A stretch of DNA of 64,000 nucleotides, taken from positions 62,001 to 126,000 of the forward strand of contig NZ_JAPYPC010000006.1 in NCBI RefSeq assembly GCF_029937855.1, written 5' to 3'. Below the pieces are notes generated by a model, which was not told the DNA's origin, searched no databases, and saw only the letters and a list, made by a program, of their open reading frames with translations. Origin of the DNA: Christiangramia sp. (GTDB lineage Bacteria; Bacteroidota; Bacteroidia; Flavobacteriales; Flavobacteriaceae). Within the stretch, counting starts at the first letter, position 1, and each line of letters opens with the position of its first letter. The position numbers and the translations under genes are program-made. Shown here in pieces: positions 54,772 to 62,809 of this stretch.

Positions 54772-55965
54772 ATGACAATTTTTTCAGTTAAAAAATTAAT
54801 TCCGCAAATCCTATTTTTATTTATTATAAGTTTTGCTATTGCACAACAGGAGGAAAGGGCAAGGGATTTAGGTATCCCTTTTGAGGGAGAACCGGGAAAA
54901 TTTAATGCTATTACAGATGTTCCCGGTGTGGAAGTAGGCTTAACCACTATCATTGAAGGTGAAGGTGCATTAAGAACGGGTAAAGGCCCGGTGCGCACTG
55001 GCGTAACTGCCATCCTTCCACGCGGCAAAACTTATGACCCAGTGTTCGCGGGCTGGTATTCTTTTAACGGAAACGGAGAAATGACAGGTACTACCTGGGT
55101 AGAAGAATCCGGGTTTCTTGAGGGGCCGGTAATGATAACAAATACCCATAGTGTAGGAACAGTTAGGGATGCCGTAATTGAATGGCAGTTTCAGAATAAG
55201 TTTTTTCAGCCTCTTAACGGCACCAAAGATGTTTTCTGGGCTTTACCGGTAGTTGCCGAAACTTATGATGGAATTCTAAATGATATCAATGGATTTCACG
55301 TAAAAAAAGAACATGCTTTCCAGGCGTTGGACAGTGCAAAAACGGGATTTATAAAAGAAGGTGGGGTTGGTGGTGGTACAGGAATGATAGCTCACGGATT
55401 TAAAGGGGGAACAGGAACATCTTCCAGGATTATTGAAATTGATGGAAACAAATATACTGTAGGGGTTTTGGTGCAGGCAAATTACGGCAGCCGGAGAGAC
55501 CTTACCATAGGAGGAGTGCCTGTAGGAAGTGAAATTGACGTTCCTCAGAACAAAGTAAAACTGGGTAGTGAACCTGAAGGGGACACGGGTTCAATTATCG
55601 TTATTGTGGCCACAGATGCCCCATTGATGCCTCATCAGTTAAAACGACTTGCCAGGCGGGTACCGGTTGGAATTGCAAAAGTTGGTGGTTATGGCGGAAA
55701 TGGTTCGGGGGATATATTCCTCGCCTTTTCTACCGCAAATGAAGATGCTTCCAATCGTTCAGAAAATCAATCTATCAATACCATTCCCAATGACTGGATG
55801 AACCCGTTCTTTAAAGCAACCGCCCATGCTACTGAAGAAGCCATTATTAATGCGATAATTGCGGGTGAAACTATGGAGGGGATCAACGGAAACATTATCT
55901 ATGAACTTCCTCACGACAAGCTTATTGAATTGTTGAAAAAATACAACCGATATTCCCCTAAATAA
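54772..55965 (+). CDS. DmpA/BapA-type beta-aminopeptidase (P1/S58 family), secreted
   Basis: A 397-residue precursor with a signal peptide (ILFLFIISFAIAQQ). The body is typical of the self-cleaving Ntn hydrolases DmpA and BapA: FNAITDVPGVEVG, RTGVTAILPRG, MITNTHSVGTVRDAV, GGVGGGTGMIAHGFKGGTGT, VGVLVQANYG. The predicted autocleavage is between G273 and S274 in GDTGSIIVIVATDAPLMPHQ, which frees Ser274 as nucleophile. BapA-type enzymes release N-terminal beta-amino acids, including beta-alanine from dipeptides such as carnosine; DmpA also acts on D-residues. In this operon a beta-amino acid product matches the aminotransferase and dehydrogenase. The signal peptide places it in the periplasm. Confidence 0.87.
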   Translation: MTIFSVKKLIPQILFLFIISFAIAQQEERARDLGIPFEGEPGKFNAITDVPGVEVGLTTIIEGEGALRTGKGPVRTGVTAILPRGKTYDPVFAGWYSFNGNGEMTGTTWVEESGFLEGPVMITNTHSVGTVRDAVIEWQFQNKFFQPLNGTKDVFWALPVVAETYDGILNDINGFHVKKEHAFQALDSAKTGFIKEGGVGGGTGMIAHGFKGGTGTSSRIIEIDGNKYTVGVLVQANYGSRRDLTIGGVPVGSEIDVPQNKVKLGSEPEGDTGSIIVIVATDAPLMPHQLKRLARRVPVGIAKVGGYGGNGSGDIFLAFSTANEDASNRSENQSINTIPNDWMNPFFKATAHATEEAIINAIIAGETMEGINGNIIYELPHDKLIELLKKYNRYSPK

Positions 55966-55976
55966 AACTACAGTTT

Positions 55977-57413
55977 ATGAGAAGTTACTATGTTGTACTG
56001 GTATTATTCTTATCATTTTTAGCCTTCCCGTCATCTGCTCAAGAAGTACTAAATGAAGCAAAATCTGCTGAAATTGATGCTTACGTGCGGGAGGAAATGA
56101 AAGAAAGACAAATCCCGGGACTCGCTCTCGCGGTAGTACAAAATGGTAAAATCATCAAAGAAAAAGGCTACGGCCTGGCAGATATTCAACATCAGGTACC
56201 TGTAGAAACCAACACTGTATTCGAGTTGGCTTCCATCACAAAACAATTTACAGCTTCTGCTATTATGATCCTTCAGCAGGAAGGCAAACTTGATGTGGAT
56301 GATAAAATAGGACTTTATCTTGACGATGCGCCAGAGAACTGGAATGAAGTTAGCATTCGGCACCTTCTTACTCATACTTCGGGACTTCCGGTTATTGGCA
56401 GGGGATTTTCAGGTTATGATAAAATGTCAAGAGAAGATTTATTAAAATTAAGCAGGGTCAACTTTACAAAGGAACTGGCTTATACCGGGGCAAAATCTGA
56501 TACCTTGGTTCAGCCACCTGGCGAAAAATACGTTTATAGTGACGTGGCTTTTTTCCTGCTCGGTGTTATTGTACAAAATGTGAGCGGGATGCCTTATAGG
56601 GATTTTATTCAGGAAAGGATATTTGATCCTGTAGGAATGAGTGAAACCTATATTCTGGATCAGGTAAAAATTCATCCGAATGAAGCCCGCGGGTATACTT
56701 TAAGAGATGGAGAACTGGTCAATATCAGAAGGATCTGGGAATATGAGATTCCTTCACATTACGGAGTGTTTTCTACAGTTGGAGATCTTGCAAAGTGGGA
56801 TAAAGCCCTTTATTCCGAAGAAATTCTTACCAATAAAAGCAAAGAGCAGATGTGGCAGCCTATGATGCGAAACAATGGGATACCTTCCCCTTATGGATTT
56901 GGGTGGACCATCTGGTTACGGGAGGATAAAAAGATTATAGATCATACCGGGATTACGGGTACTCAAATCACCAGGTTTCTAAATGATAGTCTAACGGTTA
57001 TAGTTCTTACCAATCTTGGCCAAAGGGGGAATTCGAATGTAAGGTCATGGGGTTTAAGTTCAAAAATAGGAGACATGGCTGGTGCCAGTCGTATTTATAT
57101 TGACAACGAATATACAACCCTAACAGGTGCAAAGGTATTGAAGAATCAGCCTGGTAAAAAATTGAAAGAACTGGTAGGTGATTATAAAATGTCAGGCTCC
57201 GGAGCTGAGAGGAAAATATATTTCGAGAACGAAAAACTATTTTATAAGAATGGAGACGGGATAAACCAACTCGTCGCCCTGGATAATGATCAATATCTTA
57301 TGCTGGGAACTACAGATGAGTGGTTACTGGAAAAAGTACCCGGAGAGAATAAATTACAATGGCGCTATAAAGGACAAAAAAGTGGCATGATGGAAAAAAC
57401 AGAAAACAAATAA
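55977..57413 (+). CDS. secreted beta-lactamase-fold serine hydrolase
   Basis: A 478-residue protein with a signal peptide (VVLVLFLSFLAFPSSAQ). The class C beta-lactamase/DD-peptidase fold has SITK at S86-K89, YSD at Y187-D189 and the third motif region DHTGITG; a C-terminal DUF3471-like domain occupies about 390-475. Relatives include D-aminopeptidases, esterases and beta-lactam hydrolases. Within this operon, 11 bases after the beta-aminopeptidase, a peptidase acting on unusual peptides is more likely than antibiotic resistance. This is inference from context. Confidence 0.85.
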   Translation: MRSYYVVLVLFLSFLAFPSSAQEVLNEAKSAEIDAYVREEMKERQIPGLALAVVQNGKIIKEKGYGLADIQHQVPVETNTVFELASITKQFTASAIMILQQEGKLDVDDKIGLYLDDAPENWNEVSIRHLLTHTSGLPVIGRGFSGYDKMSREDLLKLSRVNFTKELAYTGAKSDTLVQPPGEKYVYSDVAFFLLGVIVQNVSGMPYRDFIQERIFDPVGMSETYILDQVKIHPNEARGYTLRDGELVNIRRIWEYEIPSHYGVFSTVGDLAKWDKALYSEEILTNKSKEQMWQPMMRNNGIPSPYGFGWTIWLREDKKIIDHTGITGTQITRFLNDSLTVIVLTNLGQRGNSNVRSWGLSSKIGDMAGASRIYIDNEYTTLTGAKVLKNQPGKKLKELVGDYKMSGSGAERKIYFENEKLFYKNGDGINQLVALDNDQYLMLGTTDEWLLEKVPGENKLQWRYKGQKSGMMEKTENK

Positions 57414-57414
57414 T

Positions 57415-59067
57415 ATGGCTGTACAAAATGAGGGATGGGGATCCCGGGTTGGACTTATTCTGGCCATGGCAGGAAATGCTGTGGGAATGTCCAATTTTCT
57501 TCGCTTTCCCGTTCAGGCTGTTCAAAATGGCGGCGGTGCGTTTATCATTCCTTATTTGGTTTGCTTTTTGGTTATCGGGGTGCCCCTTCTTTGGGTGGAA
57601 TGGAGTATGGGCAGGGTCGGGGGAAAATATGGGCATCACTCCACCCCCTTCATTATGGATACCATGGGTAAAAACCGGTTATGGAAATACATCGGGGTTT
57701 TTGGTATATGGACCAATATTGCCATAGCTGCTTATTATTGTTATCTGGAATCCTGGACCCTATCTTATATGTTCCATTCCATTTTCGGAAGTTTTGAGGG
57801 CCTGGATCAAAATGAGGTAGCTTCTTTTTTTGACAATTATATCAATTTAGGCACTTCTACTTTTGGAATTCCATGGGAGCCGGTATTTTTCTTTCTAATT
57901 TGCCTATTATTAAACACTTATATCCTTTCTAAAGGTTTGGAGAAAGGAGTAGAGAAAGTGGCCAAAATAGGTGTTCCCTTACTTATTGTATTCGGAATAT
58001 TCATAGCTATTAAAGGTTCAACAATAGATGCCGGTGAAGAGGGGGCAATTTTTGATAGCCTTGACGGATTGAATTTTTTATGGACTCCTAATTTTACCGA
58101 TATGTGGTCGCCTTCAGTATGGCTCGCTGCTGCAGGCCAGGTTTTCTTTACGCTATCCATTGGTATGGGAACCGTGCATTGCTATGCGTCTTATGTAAAA
58201 GCCAAAGATGATATTGCTTTGAGTGCCATGTCTTCCGGCTGGATGAATGAATTTGTTGAAGTCGTTATTGGAAGTTTTATTCTTATCCCTATTGGGGTGG
58301 CTTATTTGGGGTTGGATGGTTTAAAGGAGTTGGTAAATTTGGGAGCTCTTAGTTTAGGATTTAAAACTCTGCCTTATCTTTTTATGCAATGGGGAGAAGT
58401 ATTTGGGGCTATTTCCTCTTTCCTCTTTTTCAGTTTATTGTTTTTTGCCGGGATCACTTCTTCACTGGCGATGGGAACCCCCTGGATAGGATTTCTAAAA
58501 GATGAATTCAATTGGAGACATAAACCAGCTGCATGGTCTTTCGGACTTATAATCCTGGTACTTGCTTTACCGACTATTTTCTTTTTTAAATATGGCGTAT
58601 TTGATGAATATGATTATTGGGCAGGAACGGTTTCGCTAGTGATCTTTGCGCTTTTGGAATCGATACTCTTTGCCTGGGGATTTGGAATTACCCGGGGCTG
58701 GGAAGAAATTACTGCAAATGCGGAAATCAAAGTTCCAAATATTTACAAATTCATCATCAAATTTGTTACCCCGCTATTATTGCTTTGGGTTTTCATTGGT
58801 TCTCTTGTTACTCCGGAAAATGGAGATTGGGAGGCTGCCTTTCAGGGAAATTGGGTGCTGGATGATAGCTCCATCATTAAAAAACTGATGAATTCCGGGA
58901 TAAAGAATGAACTCGCTATCGCTACAGATCCAATTAAGATAGAGTTTCTGCAAAACCAGCTATTCTATGTAAATGCCTCCAGGATTTTATTGGTAACCGT
59001 ATTTATAGCTTTCGCCGTATTGGTTTATCTCGCTTACAAAAGAAGAATGAAAAAAATAAACGTATGA
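57415..59067 (+). CDS. sodium-dependent amino-acid transporter (NSS/SNF family)
   Basis: A 550-residue inner-membrane transporter with 11-12 helices. The NSS signature is at the N-terminus: SRVGLILAMAGNAVGMSNFL and RFPVQAVQNGGGAFIIPYL, where the unwound helix 1 binds sodium and substrate. Helix 6 carries FFTLSIGMGTVHCYASYVK. NSS proteins co-transport amino acids with sodium. It starts one base after the hydrolase stop and is followed by a MetS-like small subunit. Most likely it imports the beta-amino acid or amino acids released in the periplasm; the substrate is inferred. Confidence 0.92.
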   Translation: MAVQNEGWGSRVGLILAMAGNAVGMSNFLRFPVQAVQNGGGAFIIPYLVCFLVIGVPLLWVEWSMGRVGGKYGHHSTPFIMDTMGKNRLWKYIGVFGIWTNIAIAAYYCYLESWTLSYMFHSIFGSFEGLDQNEVASFFDNYINLGTSTFGIPWEPVFFFLICLLLNTYILSKGLEKGVEKVAKIGVPLLIVFGIFIAIKGSTIDAGEEGAIFDSLDGLNFLWTPNFTDMWSPSVWLAAAGQVFFTLSIGMGTVHCYASYVKAKDDIALSAMSSGWMNEFVEVVIGSFILIPIGVAYLGLDGLKELVNLGALSLGFKTLPYLFMQWGEVFGAISSFLFFSLLFFAGITSSLAMGTPWIGFLKDEFNWRHKPAAWSFGLIILVLALPTIFFFKYGVFDEYDYWAGTVSLVIFALLESILFAWGFGITRGWEEITANAEIKVPNIYKFIIKFVTPLLLLWVFIGSLVTPENGDWEAAFQGNWVLDDSSIIKKLMNSGIKNELAIATDPIKIEFLQNQLFYVNASRILLVTVFIAFAVLVYLAYKRRMKKINV

Positions 59068-59225
59068 ATATTTCTGCCTTGATCCTGATGATAGTTACTG
59101 TGGGTACCGTTGCGGGCGTTACCATATATTTATTCGTGAAGGTTTTACGAACACCACCTAATCCTGAACCCGATTCGTATAATGCGAATGATGATGTTGA
59201 AGAACGTCAAAAGGATTCAGAATGA
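59064..59225 (+). CDS. MetS-like small subunit of the NSS transporter
   Basis: A 53-codon gene whose ATG overlaps the transporter stop (ATGA, 59064-59067). It encodes MNISALILMIVTVGTVAGVT followed by IYLFVKVLRTPPNPEPD and an acidic tail, that is one transmembrane helix (about 3-26) with a cytosolic Pro/acidic end. This is the size, place and shape of MetS, the small subunit that the MetP-type NSS transporters require. Too short for most automatic gene calls. Confidence 0.75.
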   Translation: MNISALILMIVTVGTVAGVTIYLFVKVLRTPPNPEPDSYNANDDVEERQKDSE

Positions 59226-60087
59226 TTTTTAATTCAGATAGAAGTGCCAGGGTACTGCCCAGTCAGATACTAGGCTTTTTGTGCTGGTGTTTCCTGGGAT
59301 TAACCTATTATACGGTTTTTCCGCAACAATCCAGCAAGCATCCATTACCAAATATAATTATTATAAATGCTGATGACGTGGGATACGGAGATGTAGGCAG
59401 TTATGGGGCTACCCTTATAAAAACCCCTAACATAGATCGCTTGGCAACAGAAGGAAAGAAATTTACCGATTTCCATTCGGCCTCAGCAGTATGTTCCCCC
59501 TCTCGTTACGCGTTGCTTACCGGGGAATATCCGTTTCGAAAACAATTTACAAGACCATTGTTCTTAAAGGATTCTTTGGTGATTGATACTTCCCAGGTTA
59601 CAATTGCAAGTATTTTAAAATATGCCGGTTATAAAACAGCCGCTATAGGAAAATGGCATTTAGGTTTCGGGAACAAATCGCCGGTTAACTGGAATGAGCC
59701 ACTTAAACCAGGCCCACTTGAACTCGGATTTGACTATTATTTTGGGGTTCCGGTGCTGAACAGTCATCCTATGTGGAGAATCATAACGTGATAGGTTATG
59801 ACCTTAAGGATCCTTTTGAATATGGAATACATTCAGAGACCAGGTGGTTTCCTGAAAAATGGAAATATGATGATATAGGCGGTGCCAGTGAAGCTCATCA
59901 GAAATATGATGATAGGATGGTGGGGACTACATTGAAGAACAAAGCAGTTGATTTTATTTCCGAAAATAAGAGTGAGCCATTTTTCCTGTATTTTGCACCT
60001 CATAATCACGGTATCTTAGAACCTTTTCACTGGAAAAGGCTTTCTCCGGACAACAGTGTCACTGCACGATTTTTTTCACTTATATAG
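59222..60087 (+). pseudogene. sulfatase, frameshifted and truncated
   Basis: The first frame (59222-59791) has a signal/anchor segment, IIINADDVGYGDVGSYGAT (metal site) and the formylglycine signature CSPSR in HSASAVCSPSRYALLTGEY, then GKWHLGF. Near 59771 the frame breaks: homology continues in the frame of VENHNVIGYDLKDPFEYG (59773-60087), so one base appears lost in ...HPYVENH.... The second part reaches PFFLYFAPHNHG, then unrelated sequence and a stop. Sulfatases of this type are near 500 residues, so about half is missing. It overlaps the stop of the MetS-like gene. Confidence 0.85.
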
Positions 60088-60323
60088 TATGCTGTTTTAA
60101 TTTCATATAATGGGATGGTCTTAAAACATGGCTTTCCTATGGGCAGATATGGGAGTATTTCCAATTTCTATTTATCTTTGTTCAATACTAAAACATCATG
60201 TTGTAGTAGTTTATGTTTCACAACACAAATAACTTCAACCCTTATTTTCTGAAAGTCAAGATGAGTTCAATGAGTTTTATTTTGTAAATTTAATGGTATA
60301 TGCCTAAAATTTAATCGTTTAAA
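60088..60323. other. gap between the sulfatase ruin and the LacI gene
   Basis: 236 bases, AT-rich, no open frame. It probably holds the promoter of the LacI-type regulator; no specific site is defended. A CCTTTTC...GAAAAGG hairpin lies just before it, at about 60022-60040. Confidence 0.3.
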
Positions 60324-61343
60324 ATGAAAAAAAAGGTCTCCCTCAAAGATATAGCCAAAAAAGTTGGAGTTTCAACTGCTACAGTATCCTACGTATTATC
60401 TAAAGGAAAAAATAGCCGGGTAAGCGAGGAAGTTTCCGAAAAGGTTAAGAAAGCGGCAAAAGAACTTAATTATCAGCCAAATCAAATTGCGAAAAGTCTA
60501 AAAATGGGGAAAACTTTTACTATAGGATTGGTGGTAGCTGATATCTCAAACCCCTTTTTTGCCAATATCGCCAGGATAATTGAAGACGAAGCTAAAAAAC
60601 TTAATTATACCGTGATCTTTGGTAGTTCTGACGAGCAGGCTGATAAATCCTGGGATTTGATTCAGTTCTTAATGAATAGACAGGTTGATGGTTTTATAAT
60701 TGCTCCTACCGAAGGATCTGAAAAACAGATAAAGCACTTAAAGGATAATAATATACCATTTGTCCTAATTGACCGTCATTTTCCGAAAATCGATTCGAAC
60801 TACGTGGTCATAGATAATTTTGAAGCTGCTTTTAGTGCCATAGACCGTTTAATTGAAACAGGTAATAAGAAGATTGGGATGATTGCCTATAGTTCGGCCT
60901 TGCATCACATGACCCAGCGTATAAAGGGTTATCGGGAAGCCCTGACAAATAAAGGCCTGGAAAGAAAAAACAGCTGGCTTCATGAAATTGAATACTCTGG
61001 AATTGAGGAAGGTGTGAAAGAAGCGATAAATGCGATGTTGGATGAGAATGACAGGGTGGATGCACTTTTTTTTGCAACCAATACTTTGGCAGTACATGGT
61101 TTAAGATATTTAAACGAACTAAAGCATATAGTGGGGAGGGATATTGCAATTGTTAGCTTCGATGAAGGTGAAGCATTTGACTTCTATTATTGTCCTTTAA
61201 CCTATGTCAAGCAGCCTTTGCTTGAACTTGGTTCAAATGCCGTCCGGATACTAACGAACCATATCAGCAGAGATGCTGAAAATGAACAGGTGAGTCTGGA
61301 AGCTAAGCTTATCGTTAGAGAGTCCTGTAAAATAGCCTACTAA
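60324..61343 (+). CDS. LacI-family transcription regulator
   Basis: A 339-residue regulator with the LacI helix-turn-helix (about 4-30: SLKDIAKKVGVSTATVSYVL), the hinge (YQPNQIAKSLKMG) and a periplasmic-binding-protein-like sugar domain (about 60-335: TIGLVVADISNPFFANIARI, VDGFIIAPTEGSE, VSFDEGEAFDF). It lies upstream of a lipoprotein and L-fucose isomerase gene and probably represses them until a sugar or sugar phosphate binds. A matching palindrome lies in the downstream promoter. Confidence 0.93.
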   Translation: MKKKVSLKDIAKKVGVSTATVSYVLSKGKNSRVSEEVSEKVKKAAKELNYQPNQIAKSLKMGKTFTIGLVVADISNPFFANIARIIEDEAKKLNYTVIFGSSDEQADKSWDLIQFLMNRQVDGFIIAPTEGSEKQIKHLKDNNIPFVLIDRHFPKIDSNYVVIDNFEAAFSAIDRLIETGNKKIGMIAYSSALHHMTQRIKGYREALTNKGLERKNSWLHEIEYSGIEEGVKEAINAMLDENDRVDALFFATNTLAVHGLRYLNELKHIVGRDIAIVSFDEGEAFDFYYCPLTYVKQPLLELGSNAVRILTNHISRDAENEQVSLEAKLIVRESCKIAY

Positions 61344-61422
61344 GTATTAAAATATTACCATTTTCATTAAGCAATCTTCATGTTTAAGGGTTTAAAATTA
61401 CATTTTCAATAATTTTTATTTT

Positions 61423-61450
61423 TTTGTTTAATCGATTAAGCATATATTTG
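61423..61450 (+). promoter_or_regulatory. promoter with LacI-type operator for the fucose genes
   Basis: TATATTTG (61443-61450) fits the Bacteroidetes -7 element TAnnTTTG, with TTTG at 61423-61426 as a -33 candidate. Between them TTAATCGATTAA (61428-61439) is a perfect 12-base palindrome with a central CG, the classic form of a LacI-family operator. Repressor bound here would block the polymerase. It lies 118 bases before the lipoprotein start. Confidence 0.65.
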
Positions 61451-61567
61451 AAATGTTCAAAATCAGGATTATCAGATAATTAATAATCTGAGAAATGATT
61501 TTTTATTTAAGCATTCCTGGTTAATAGAAAAACACATTTGGAGGAAGTAGTCTAATAAATCTCACTA

Positions 61568-62806
61568 ATGAAATATTCAATAATCATAATATTCGTCATG
61601 GGTTTAATTTCATGTAATGATCAAAAGAAATCCGAAAATATGGAGGAAAGGAAAAGCTTTGACCAGGGAAGTTTTGGTTATGACTTAGAATTTCTAAGCT
61701 CAAAAGATGAGGATTTAATAGTCCTTAAAAATAAAGAGAGCCGGGTAATTGTTTCCCCAAAATATCAGGCTAAAGTATTTACTTCTTCAGCTTCGGGAAG
61801 TGCAGGAAGAAGTTTTGGATGGATCAACTATAAAGCATTTGATGGTGAAGAAGATCCGCATATGAACGCATACGGTGGTGAAAATCGTTTGTGGTTAGGA
61901 CCCGAGGGAAGTAAATTTTCCCTTTTTTTTAAACCGGAGAGCGAAATGGTTTTCGATAATTGGAAAACCCCGTCTGCAATTGATACTGAAAGTTGGCAGG
62001 TTTTGTCAAAAGATAGTTCCATGGTCAAAATGCAGAAAGAAATGTCCCTTATTAACTATTCCAATACACCCCTGGCAATAAGAATTAATAGGTCGGTAGC
62101 AATACTTGGTAAGAAAGACATTGAAAAAATGCTGAATGTCACACTAGGGGATATTCAGAACGTTGGTTTTAAAACCGATAATTCAATCACTAATATTGGT
62201 GAAAATGCGTGGACAAAAGAATCAGGTGCCCCCAGTTTATGGATTCTGGATATGTTCACTCCTTCTGAAGAAACAAAAATTGTGATTCCATATAAAGATG
62301 AGGCTGAAGGCAAGGTTGCCACCACAGATTATTTTGGGGAAATATCGGAAGATCGGGTTCAATTTAAGAATGGGCATTTATTTTTTAAAGCCGATGGGAA
62401 ATCCAGAGGTAAACTTGGTATCCCTCCCCAGCGGGCTAAAATTACTGCAGGAAGTTATGATCCAATAAATAATATTCTCACCATTACCCTATACGAAGTT
62501 GATAGTAATTCAATCTATCTAAACCAGGAGTGGACAATAGAGAAAGATCCGCTTAAAGGGGATGCGGTAAATGCATATAACGATGGGCCCTTGGAAGATG
62601 GTTCTCAAATGGGGCCTTTTTATGAGATTGAGAGCGTTTCTCCTGCAGCCTTTCTGAAACCAGGGGCTGCCTTAAGCCATCAACATAGTGTGTTTCATTT
62701 TATGGGTGCTGAAACCCATCTAAATAGAGTTTCAGAAAAAGTGTTGGGAGTAGAGTTGGAGGATTTTAAGAATGCATTAAGTAATAAGGAAAATTTAAAT
62801 AAATAG
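61568..62806 (+). CDS. DUF6786-like lipoprotein of a sugar locus
   Basis: A 412-residue protein with a lipoprotein signal (IIIIFVMGLISCND, lipid Cys about residue 17). The body is rich in beta strands and aromatic residues (SFGWINYKAFDGEEDPHMNA, YGGENRLWLGPEGSKFSLFF, ALSHQHSVFHFMGAETHLNR), a pattern I associate with DUF6786 proteins and with galactose-mutarotase-like sandwich folds. No catalytic role is known to me. It starts the LacI-controlled operon and is 3 bases before L-fucose isomerase, so a role in handling or sensing L-fucose or a related sugar is likely (inference). Confidence 0.72.
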   Translation: MKYSIIIIFVMGLISCNDQKKSENMEERKSFDQGSFGYDLEFLSSKDEDLIVLKNKESRVIVSPKYQAKVFTSSASGSAGRSFGWINYKAFDGEEDPHMNAYGGENRLWLGPEGSKFSLFFKPESEMVFDNWKTPSAIDTESWQVLSKDSSMVKMQKEMSLINYSNTPLAIRINRSVAILGKKDIEKMLNVTLGDIQNVGFKTDNSITNIGENAWTKESGAPSLWILDMFTPSEETKIVIPYKDEAEGKVATTDYFGEISEDRVQFKNGHLFFKADGKSRGKLGIPPQRAKITAGSYDPINNILTITLYEVDSNSIYLNQEWTIEKDPLKGDAVNAYNDGPLEDGSQMGPFYEIESVSPAAFLKPGAALSHQHSVFHFMGAETHLNRVSEKVLGVELEDFKNALSNKENLNK

Positions 62807-62809
62807 AAA

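Noticed and set aside
55977-57413. Antibiotic-resistance beta-lactamase
   Set aside because: SxxK and YSD motifs mark only the fold. The DUF3471-like tail and operon context favour a peptidase or esterase.
57428-57727. Overlapping frames inside the NSS transporter, dehydrogenase and other genes
   Set aside because: They are shadows in other frames of strongly supported genes, without their own motifs or start signals.
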